Origin: a bacterium
GTDB taxonomy: Bacteria; Patescibacteriota; Patescibacteriia; JAACEG01
Direction of reading: 5' to 3'
NCBI GenBank assembly: GCA_027040785.1
Contig: JALULG010000190.1
Span: 2,079-13,804, forward strand
DNA: 11,726 nucleotides
The notes below the pieces were generated by a model. That model was not told the origin of the DNA. It was given only the letters and a program-made list of their open reading frames with translations, and did no database searches. Below are positions 1 through 7,300 of the stretch, piece after piece. Both the position numbers and the translations under genes were made by a program. Position 1 is the first letter of the stretch; every line of letters begins with the position of its first letter.

Positions 1-1778
1 ATAATCGTCTTTATTTTTTCTTAACGATTATTTTTTTGTTTAATTTTCTGATTGTTTTTAGGTTATTTAATTTGCAAATTGTAAATGGCGGGTATTTTGC
101 CGAAGTTTCTCAAAATCAACATGGGGTTTGTCAAAAAATAACCCCCAAAAGAGGAAAGATTTTATTGGAAGATAAAGACACGGGAGAATTTTATCCGGCA
201 GCCATTAATCAATCATTGTTTTTGCTTTATGCAAATCCTAAATTCATTAAAAATAAAAAGGAAACCACTGAAAAATTATCAGCAATATTAAAAGATTTTT
301 GGATTGAAAAAGAGAAGGCAAATATTAAGGATAAAAATATTGATTTTGATAAAGAAAAATTTTTAAAAGAACAAAAAGAGATTTTAAGTAAAAAAATCAA
401 CCAAAAAGACGATCCTTATGTTGTTTTGGCGAAAAAAGTTCCCGTAAAATATTTAGACAAAATATTATCTTTGAAAATTAAAGGTATCGGCTATGAGCGG
501 AAAGATTATCGTTATTATCCCGAAGCTGATACTTTAAGTCAGATAACAGGATTTGTTGGTTATAATAACGGGGAAGAGGGTGGACAATACGGAATAGAAG
601 GCGCTTTTAATGACGTTTTAAAAGGAGGATATGGATCTTTGTACGGGGAAAGAGATGGGCGTGGTTATTTTTTAATGGGTTTAAAAGCAAAAATAGTTCC
701 GGCAAAGAATGGGAAAGATATTGTTTTAACAATTGATAAATTTATTCAACATAAAGTATGTAAAGAATTGGAAAAGACAGTTGAAAAACATAGTGCAGAA
801 AGCGGAACGGTGGTTGTTATGAATCCTTTTTCCGGAGAAATATTGGCAATGTGCAGTTACCCGAGTTATAATGCGAATTATTATTTTAAAGAAAAAGATT
901 TAAAAATTTTTAATAATCCGGCAATATTTAAACAATATGAACCGGGATCAATTTTTAAACCGATAATTATGGCGGCCGGTTTGGATAGCGGAAAAGTATC
1001 TCCAAGTACAACTTATTTTGATGAAGGATGTTTAAAGGTAGGGGTTGATAAAATATGTAATTCTGATTTAAAATCACATAAAATCCAAACAATGACAAAT
1101 GTTTTGGAAAAATCATTAAATACCGGGGTGATTTTTGTTTTAAAGCGGATTGGTAGAAAAACTTTCCAAAGATATGTTAAAAATTTTGGTTTTGGAGATC
1201 TTACCGGTATAGAAATGTTTCCCGAAGTTTCCGGAAATATCAATTCTTTGAATAAAAATAGAGAAATTTATGGAGCAACCGCTTCTTTTGGACAAGGGAT
1301 TACAGTTACGCCGATTCAGATGGTTAGCGCTTTTTCCGCTATTGCCAATGGTGGGATTTTAATGAAACCTCATATTGTTAAAAAAATAATTTCCGAAGAT
1401 GGTAGTGTTGAAAAGATAGGTCCCGAAGAAATCAGAAGAGTGATAAAACCGCGAACTTCGGCTTTGCTTTCCGGAATGTTGGTTTCCGTTGTAGAAAATG
1501 GTCATGGAAAGCCGGCCAAGGTAAAAGGGTATTATGTGGCCGGGAAAACGGGAACCGCTCAAGTTCCCAAAAAAGACGGGAAAGGATATGAAAAGGATAA
1601 AAATATTGGTTCTTTTATCGGCTTTGCGCCCATTGAAAGACCTCGTTTTGTAATGTTGGTTAGAATAGACAACCCAAAAGATGTTTTATGGGCGGAAAGT
1701 TCCGCCGCTCCTTTGTTCGGAGATTTGGCAAAATTTTTATTAAATTATTATGAGGTAAAGCCGGAGCGAAATAATTAA
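1..1778 (+). CDS. ftsI: Class B penicillin-binding protein (PBP2/FtsI-type peptidoglycan D,D-transpeptidase), 5'-partial
   Basis: This enzyme cross-links peptidoglycan stem peptides outside the membrane. The frame is open from position 3 with no stop, so the true start lies before the window; the TTG at 36 is inside the protein. Codons 3-83 encode a hydrophobic membrane anchor leading into a conserved N-terminal stretch ending PKRGKI (144-161), typical of the PBP dimerisation domain. The transpeptidase domain follows with all three active-site motifs: S-I-F-K (serine codon 948-950, lysine 957-959), S-L-N (1113-1121) and K-T-G (1545-1553). At least 592 residues are present, a full-length size for the family, and there is no PASTA domain after the catalytic domain. 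murF lies 18 bases downstream, which resembles the dcw cell-wall/division cluster and favours FtsI over the elongation PBP2, but the symbol is an inference. Family assignment is very secure. Confidence 0.93.
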   Translation, partial: NRLYFFLTIIFLFNFLIVFRLFNLQIVNGGYFAEVSQNQHGVCQKITPKRGKILLEDKDTGEFYPAAINQSLFLLYANPKFIKNKKETTEKLSAILKDFWIEKEKANIKDKNIDFDKEKFLKEQKEILSKKINQKDDPYVVLAKKVPVKYLDKILSLKIKGIGYERKDYRYYPEADTLSQITGFVGYNNGEEGGQYGIEGAFNDVLKGGYGSLYGERDGRGYFLMGLKAKIVPAKNGKDIVLTIDKFIQHKVCKELEKTVEKHSAESGTVVVMNPFSGEILAMCSYPSYNANYYFKEKDLKIFNNPAIFKQYEPGSIFKPIIMAAGLDSGKVSPSTTYFDEGCLKVGVDKICNSDLKSHKIQTMTNVLEKSLNTGVIFVLKRIGRKTFQRYVKNFGFGDLTGIEMFPEVSGNINSLNKNREIYGATASFGQGITVTPIQMVSAFSAIANGGILMKPHIVKKIISEDGSVEKIGPEEIRRVIKPRTSALLSGMLVSVVENGHGKPAKVKGYYVAGKTGTAQVPKKDGKGYEKDKNIGSFIGFAPIERPRFVMLVRIDNPKDVLWAESSAAPLFGDLAKFLLNYYEVKPERNN

Positions 1779-1796
1779 ATTTTTTAAATATAATAT

Positions 1797-3074
1797 ATGA
1801 AAAATATTATTCAGAAAATTTTAGGAATTTTATCAAAGAAAATTATTCAAAAATATCAACCGGATATTATCGGAATTACGGGAAGCGTTGGTAAAAGTTC
1901 CACCAAAGAAGCTGTTTATTTGATTTTAAAAAAAGATTTTAGAGTAAGGAGAAATATCAAAAATTATAACAATGAAATAGGTGTTCCTTTGACTATAATT
2001 GGTGAGAAAAGCGCTAATAAATCTTTTTTTGGTTGGGTAAAGATTATTTTAAAGGCCTTAAAGTTGATTTGTTTTACAGATTCGACTTATCCGGAAATTT
2101 TGATTTTAGAGATGGGGGCCGATCATCCGGGTGATTTGGAATATTTAACAAAAATAGCGCCTTGTGATATTGGAGTGATTACCAATATCAGTGAATCTCA
2201 TTTGGAGTTTTTCGGTACTCTTGCTAAAATTTCCGAGGAAAAAGCTGAAATAATAAAACACCTTAAAAAAAGCGGATATGCTATATTAAATTGCGATAAT
2301 GATTTAATTAAAAAAATAAAACCAAAAACCAAGGCAAAGACACTTTGTTTCGGTTTTGATAAAAATAATGATATCCGAGGGGTGGAGCCAATGATAAATT
2401 ATGATAAAGGTAGATTAAAAGGTCTTGTTTTTAAACTTTCGTATAAAGGAAATATTTTGCCGATTTTTTTACCAAATCTTTTAAATTACAAACAAATTTA
2501 CAGTGTTTTAACCGCTATTGCGATTGCTGATATTTATAATTTAAAGTTGTTTAATGTTGTTAAATCATTGAAAAATTTTACTCCGCCAAACGGCAGAATG
2601 AAATTGATTAGAGGAATCAAACAATCTTTGATTATTGATGACACTTATAATTCTTCCCCGGAATCCCTTCTTTCCGCTTTAGATGTTATGAAAGATATAG
2701 AATTGGGGGGTGGAAAGAAAATTTTGGTTTTGGGAGATATGCTGGAGCTGGGGGTTAATACTAGAAAAATTCATTTTGATGTTGGCAAAAAAATAGCTAA
2801 AAATAAATTTGACCTGTTAATTACCAAAGGAGAGGCCTCCAAAGAAATAGCGCGAGGAGCAATAAAGGGAGGTATGTCGGAAAAGAAAGTTTTTTCATTT
2901 TCCAGAAATAATGAAGCCGGTAGGTTTTTGCAAGAAAAAATAAAAAAGAATGATCTGATTTTAATTAAAGGATCTCAAGGAATGAGGATGGAAAAGATCG
3001 TTAAAGAGGTTATGGCTTATCCTTTAAAAGCGAAAGAATTGTTAGTTAGACAAGATAAAAATTGGCAAAAATAA
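1797..3074 (+). CDS. murF: MurF-type UDP-MurNAc-pentapeptide ligase lacking the N-terminal domain
   Basis: This cytoplasmic ATP-dependent Mur ligase (425 residues) should add D-Ala-D-Ala to the UDP-MurNAc-tripeptide. Visible motifs: P-loop T-G-S-V-G-K-S-S-T at 28-36, N-Y-N-N-E-I-G-V-P at 56-64, E-M-G-A-D-H at 105-110, N-I-S-E-S-H at 130-135, P-P-N-G-R-M at 263-268, DDTYNSSPES at 281-290 (the MurF D-x-Y-N-x-x-P signature), L-G-D-M-L-E-L-G at 312-319 and K-G-S-Q-G-M-R-M-E at 391-399. The P-loop begins only about 26 residues from the start, whereas classical MurF has a uridine-nucleotide-binding domain of about 80-100 residues before it. An in-frame TAA at 1791-1793 rules out a longer start. The central ATPase and C-terminal domains look complete. 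No Shine-Dalgarno is visible; translation may be coupled to the PBP gene. Activity on the standard substrate is inferred from family. Confidence 0.92.
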   Translation: MKNIIQKILGILSKKIIQKYQPDIIGITGSVGKSSTKEAVYLILKKDFRVRRNIKNYNNEIGVPLTIIGEKSANKSFFGWVKIILKALKLICFTDSTYPEILILEMGADHPGDLEYLTKIAPCDIGVITNISESHLEFFGTLAKISEEKAEIIKHLKKSGYAILNCDNDLIKKIKPKTKAKTLCFGFDKNNDIRGVEPMINYDKGRLKGLVFKLSYKGNILPIFLPNLLNYKQIYSVLTAIAIADIYNLKLFNVVKSLKNFTPPNGRMKLIRGIKQSLIIDDTYNSSPESLLSALDVMKDIELGGGKKILVLGDMLELGVNTRKIHFDVGKKIAKNKFDLLITKGEASKEIARGAIKGGMSEKKVFSFSRNNEAGRFLQEKIKKNDLILIKGSQGMRMEKIVKEVMAYPLKAKELLVRQDKNWQK

Positions 3075-3078
3075 AAAT

Positions 3079-3774
3079 ATGATTTCAATAGTTATTCCGG
3101 TTTACAATCAAGCGGATAAAATAGAAAAAACTTTACAAAGTATTTTAAAGCAAAGTTATCAAAATGTTGAAGTGGTTGTTGTTAATGACGGATCATCGGA
3201 TAATATCAAAGAGATATTAAAAAAATGGAAAGCGTTTTTTAAGGAAAAAAAAATAAAATTACAAATTATCAGTCAAGAAAACAGAGGGGCCGCCAATGCT
3301 CGTAATAGGGGTTTTCAAGAAACAAAAGGGGAATTTGTTCTTTTTTTGGATGCCGATGTGGTGATGAAGAAAGATATGTTAAGTAAAATGCTGTCTGTTT
3401 TGAAAAAAAATCCCGATAAGGCCTATGCTTATTCGGCTCATAAATTTGGTCGTAAATTGTTTAAACTTTGGAAATTTGATATTCAAAAATTAAAAGAGAT
3501 ACCTTATATTCATACTTCCTCACTGATAAGAAGAAACCGGTTTCCCGGTTTTGATGAAAATTTAAAAAGATTTCAAGATTGGGATCTTTGGTTAACTATG
3601 CTAAAAAGAGGGGATTATGGCGTTTATATTCCCGAAGTTTTATTTGAAATAAAAAGCGGTGGCACAATGAGTTCTTGGTTGCCGAGTTTTTTTTATAAAT
3701 TTTTTCCTTTTTTAAAAAAGGTTAAAGATTATAAAAAAGCGATGAAAATCATTAAGAAAAAGCATAAGATATAG
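3079..3774 (+). CDS. Family 2 glycosyltransferase (GT-A fold)
   Basis: A 231-residue cytoplasmic sugar transferase. It opens with the GT2 signature I-S-I-V-I-P-V-Y-N (residues 2-10), then V-N-D-G-S-S-D (35-41) for nucleotide binding, E-N-R-G-A-A-N-A-R-N-R-G (67-78), the metal-binding D-A-D (91-93) and F-Q-D-W-D-L-W-L (165-172), where the acidic residue matches the usual catalytic-base position. There is no transmembrane segment; the C-terminus is very basic (K-I-I-K-K-K-H-K-I), which could favour association with acidic lipids. It starts 4 bases after the murF stop, so it is almost certainly co-transcribed with the wall genes. A role in surface polysaccharide, glycolipid or wall-polymer synthesis is plausible, but donor and acceptor cannot be read from the sequence. 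No Shine-Dalgarno is visible before the ATG. Confidence 0.9.
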   Translation: MISIVIPVYNQADKIEKTLQSILKQSYQNVEVVVVNDGSSDNIKEILKKWKAFFKEKKIKLQIISQENRGAANARNRGFQETKGEFVLFLDADVVMKKDMLSKMLSVLKKNPDKAYAYSAHKFGRKLFKLWKFDIQKLKEIPYIHTSSLIRRNRFPGFDENLKRFQDWDLWLTMLKRGDYGVYIPEVLFEIKSGGTMSSWLPSFFYKFFPFLKKVKDYKKAMKIIKKKHKI

Positions 3775-3780
3775 ATTTTA

Positions 3781-3979
3781 TGCTGAACTTCTCTCGTGTC
3801 ATTTTAAATCTTGTATTGAATTTATTCGGTACTATTTCAGCGTCTCATTCCTTTCCTGTCATGCTGAATTCATTTCAGCATCTCATAGGAAATAGTAAAA
3901 TTAAAAAACACGAGATTCTGAACTAAATTCAGAATGACATTAGCTTACACGAGACCCTGAAATAAATTCAGGGTGACAT
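3781..3979. repeat. Repeat cluster A: palindromic hairpin repeats after the wall-gene block
   Basis: This non-coding stretch holds three clear hairpin repeats: 3858-3884 (stem ATGCTGAA/TTCAGCAT), 3909-3938 (ATTCTGAA/TTCAGAAT) and 3948-3977 (ACCCTGAA/TTCAGGGT), each with an 8-bp stem and a 5-base loop. Degenerate fragments lie around 3781-3850. The first is in GTCAT...TCTC orientation, the other two in the reverse orientation. The cluster sits between two gene ends pointing at each other, a typical position for REP-like elements. No coding frame or RNA gene is seen here. Confidence 0.85.
3858..3938. repeat. Compound (BIME-like) repeat copy 1
   Basis: A forward hairpin (3858-3884) and an inverted hairpin (3909-3938) are joined by a 24-base purine-rich linker containing AGGAAATAGTAAAA. 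The whole unit starts with GTCAT and ends with ATGAC, forming short terminal inverted repeats. The same arrangement recurs at 9909-9988, 10003-10084 and 11095-11178. Confidence 0.75.
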
Positions 3980-4023
3980 ATCTCCTTTTGTCATCTTGTA
4001 AATATTAATTAATTTGCTGACGT

Positions 4024-4051
4024 AAAAAAGCCGGGGTAAAAATCCCGACTT
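4024..4051 (-). terminator. Intrinsic terminator of the 54-residue protein gene
   Basis: Read on the minus strand, AAGTCGGG pairs with CCCGGCTT (one T-G wobble) across an 8-base loop, followed by a run of T. It begins about 12 bases after the stop codon at 4063-4065. On the plus strand the same hairpin has an A/C mismatch in place of the wobble, so it suits minus-strand transcription better, though it might also stop read-through from the wall operon. Confidence 0.8.
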
Positions 4052-4062
4052 TGTTTTTTGAT

Positions 4063-4227
4063 CTATTTTTTCGTTTTGTCAACTTCTTTAAAACTGATTA
4101 AATGAGCGCCAAATCCTTCTTCCCATTTGCCCCCGTTTTCCTCTATCCATTCTCGAAATTTCAACCACTTTTTTTTAGTTTCTATGTTCCAAGTGGAATT
4201 TCCGGATTTGATAGTAATTGTTATCAT
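4063..4227 (-). CDS. Small hypothetical protein, 54 residues, tryptophan-rich
   Basis: I do not recognise this protein. It starts MITITIKSGNSTW and ends EVDKTKK, with four tryptophans (residues 13, 21, 27 and 35), no cysteine, no signal peptide and no membrane segment. The composition suggests a short N-terminal beta-strand followed by a basic, amphipathic helix. Reality is supported by its signals rather than by homology: a canonical Shine-Dalgarno AAGGAGGG (4232-4239) lies 4 bases before the ATG, a near-consensus promoter lies upstream (4264-4292), and a hairpin terminator follows. It sits 78 bases downstream of the A2M gene on the same strand but appears to be its own transcription unit. 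No neighbouring gene in the window has comparable translation signals, so it may be highly expressed or of different origin. Function unknown. Confidence 0.75.
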   Translation of the reverse strand: MITITIKSGNSTWNIETKKKWLKFREWIEENGGKWEEGFGAHLISFKEVDKTKK

Positions 4228-4231
4228 TTTT

Positions 4232-4239
4232 CCCTCCTT
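4232..4239 (-). promoter_or_regulatory. Strong Shine-Dalgarno of the 54-residue protein gene
   Basis: AAGGAGGG on the minus strand lies 4 bases before the ATG at 4227. It decides the start codon and is the only strong anti-16S match before any gene in the window. Confidence 0.8.
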
Positions 4240-4256
4240 TTAAAAGTTTTAATGAA

Positions 4257-4273
4257 TGATTAAATTTTAATCA
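4257..4273. promoter_or_regulatory. 17-base palindrome over the -10 box, possible operator
   Basis: TGATTAAATTTTAATCA is a perfect inverted repeat with one central base. It covers the -10 and the predicted start site of the small gene's promoter, where a bound dimer would block transcription. The region is AT-rich, so chance is a real alternative. Confidence 0.35.
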
Positions 4274-4292
4274 ATAAAAGTCTCCTTGTCAA
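4264..4292 (-). promoter_or_regulatory. Vegetative sigma-type promoter of the 54-residue protein gene
   Basis: On the minus strand a perfect -35 TTGACA (4287-4292) is separated by exactly 17 bases from TAAAAT (4264-4269), five of six matches to the -10 consensus. Transcription would start near 4257, about 30 bases before the ATG. A 17-base perfect palindrome overlaps the -10. Confidence 0.65.
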
Positions 4293-4305
4293 TAAACAAT
4301 AAAAA

Positions 4306-7300
4306 TTATTCCCCAATATAAATCATATCTTCATTGGAGAAATTGACTATTTCCGAGTCTAAAAAGTTTTGTATTACAGCTGATTCCGCTTTATATTCTC
4401 CTCTGTTTTTTACTTTAACATAATAATTTAAATAATCTTTTTTGCAAACGGTATTGTATTTTTCCCAATTTTTACCAATGGAAAAACTGACTTTTTGATT
4501 TTCATATTCATAGGGTCTTTTGCTATAACAGTGAAAAGCGGATACAAAAGGATCATAATATTTGCCAATAAACATTAAGCCGGTCGGTAAAATGTCTGTA
4601 ATTTGATAGATTCCTTTTAATTTTTTTGATTTAATTGTCGGATAAAGTCTTATTTCAATAATATCGCCTTCTTTAAAATGATTTGTTTCTTGTCCGTTAA
4701 CAAAATATTTTCTTCTTAAAGCGATTTTATCATTGCTTGTTTTGGTGTTCTTTTTTAAAGGACTTGTATAAATAATAGAAATATTAACGTTTCCTTCCAC
4801 TGATTCAAAATTTATGTTTTTTAACAAATCGGCATTAAGATTAAGAATATAAGGAGAATTTATTGCTAAATTGATTTCTTTTTCTTGACCATTTAAATTA
4901 TATTTTACTTTAGTCGGGCTTGGCTTTAATTTTTGGATTTCTTCTTTTAAATAAGCGATTTTTTCCAAATCAAGCACCTTTTCGCTATTTTTAAAATTTC
5001 CAAAAAGTTTTTGATTTTTAATAACGTAATTCCAAAAATCTTCCGCTTCTTCTTTGTCCAGTAAATTAGCCAATACCGCCATTGAGATGGTATTTTTAAA
5101 AATATTATCTAAATTATCACTATCTTTATCTTTGACAAATACTAAATCATCTTTGCTTTTAGTGTAATTTTTTAGTATTTCGTTATAGATTTCTTCACTT
5201 TTTTGCTTATCTCCCAAATTAAACAGAGCTTGAGCCAAGTATATTTTTTCTTTTAAATTTAAATTAAGATCTTTTTCATCCAGCCAAGAGTAAATTTCCA
5301 AAAGAACCGGCTGATTAAGTGATGCTAATCCGTAAAGCGCTAAAGTTATTTCTTCTTGATTGCTGTTTCTATTGTTTAGTTTTTTAAGAAAATATTGAGT
5401 AAGAGCCTTTTTGTCAAAATAATCCGATTTTAAAGAAGCTATTCGGGCGGATAATTCAAGATTTTCACTGCTGTACGGTAATAAAGTAATACCTCCTTTA
5501 TATTGATATTTTGAAAAATCAAAATTTGAAGTATTAAAGTCGGATAAATAATATTTTTTAATTATTTTTCCGGCTTCTGTTCGGGTGATTCTTTGGTCAA
5601 CTCTATCTCCCCAAGAATAGGCCAATTTTTTCAAATGATGATATATTTCGCTTTTTTGAGTATCACTTAATATAATCGTGTGTGGCAGATCATTCATTTT
5701 TTTAATTTTATAACCTGTTTTAAGTTTATCCCTGATGACAGATTGAGTTTCTAAACGAGATTCTATGATATTTACGGGCAATTTAAGGGAATCATTTCCT
5801 TTTTTTGAGTTAAGATTATAAATTAAATCGTGTTTTCCAAGTGAAAGAGAGGGGAGTTTGTAGAAAAGAGGTTTAAAAGCCGTACCTGTCAATATATCGG
5901 ATTTTTCTTTTAAATCGGGAATTTCCACAAAAAAGTTTACATTATCATTTTGATTTAACCCAGAACCAAAAGCTCTTAATTTAATTGTCGGTTTGTCTTC
6001 TTTGAGATATTCTTTATCTGCGACCACGTTCATAAAAATCGGCAAAGAAACCGGAATTTTGGTGATATTTAAACCGATATCAAGATTTTTGCTGATAGCT
6101 TGGGCGGTCACTCTCCAAGAAGTAATATTGTCTGGTAATTTAAATTCCACCTTTGCTTCGCCATTATCATTGGTTTTAACGGTTTTAAATAATGCCGCAT
6201 CTGTAAAAAATTCTCTGGGACCGCCTCCTTTTCCATCGTTATGAACATAAATACCATTAGCAAAATAAGTATGTTGTGGTTTTATTCCTAAATTATAAAC
6301 CAGAACGTTTTCATCTTTTTTTTCTATTTTTTTAATAATAATTCTTTTTCTGTTTTTATTCAAAATCCAGTCGCCGATTTTTAAAAGTCCGGCGTCAATG
6401 AAATGATTATTGGAAAATATTTGATGTTCCGGTGTTACTTTTATTGTATCATTGATAATTAAATAACCGTTTACTTTATGAACCCAAACTTTAAAAACCG
6501 TTCCTTTAACGTATTTTTTTGATATCGGATTCTCATAAGTTAAAATTTTATCTCCGATTTTAATTTTATCAATTCTTTTTTCGCTCTTATCAGCCATTAA
6601 AATTTTGGTGTCTCCGGTAAAACAACCGCCTTTACCTCCGTCTAAAGTGAAGAATTTATTAAAATTAAAATGAGATGTTTTTTGAGAAAATACTCCCGGT
6701 TTGACATCGGCGTAAATTACGGATAATGGATTTGCTTTATCATCTATCAAAGCGTAAAAGGCCTCATCAATTAAATTTAAGTTTAGTTCGGTTTTAATAC
6801 CTTTATCGTGAATATCTTTAACTTTTAGTTTTAATTTTACATTTTCTCCGGGTTTGTATTTTTCTTTGTCAGTTTGAATTTTAATGTTTAATTTTTTGGA
6901 ATCAGTATTAAATTTAACTTTGGTCCCAAAATATCTGTCAAGTTCTGTTCGGATATAATTTTTTCCGTTAAAATATACTCCGCCCAGATAAACATTGGGA
7001 ATATGCTCTTTTTGAAAAATAAAATCATATTCGGGTGTATCGGAAATAGAGAATTTTTTTAAACCGTTTTGCAATTGAAGAAAAAGATATCTGTTTTTGC
7101 CTTTGGGCATCAGTTCTTCGTTTTTTAAGAATTTTACAAGCACTTTATCGCCGATATTATAAGTTTTTTCATCTTCATCTTCAAGTTTTAAATGATAATC
7201 AATATAATCATTAGAAAAATAATTACTTATAACATCATAACCATCATAATAATACAGAAAAACGGTTTTGTAATTATATTTTCCCGAATCATCAAACCAT

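Noticed and set aside
36..38. TTG as start codon of the penicillin-binding protein
   Set aside because: The frame is open back to position 3 and the upstream codons encode the first half of the membrane anchor, so the gene is cut by the window edge.
1789..1794. Perfect TATAAT just before murF
   Set aside because: It lies 2 bases before the ATG inside an operon in AT-rich sequence with no -35; most likely chance.
3761..3784. Hairpin AGCATAA/TTATGCT over the glycosyltransferase stop codon as terminator
   Set aside because: The stem is AT-rich and no T-run follows; the downstream repeats or the 4024-4051 hairpin are better stop candidates.
5993..6244. Plus-strand open frame of 83 codons inside the A2M gene
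   Set aside because: It is antisense to the well-conserved A2M signature region, has no recognisable motif and no translation signal.
6238..6624. Homing endonuclease within the intein-like domain
   Set aside because: The domain is only 129 residues, all accounted for by Hint blocks; no LAGLIDADG or HNH segment.
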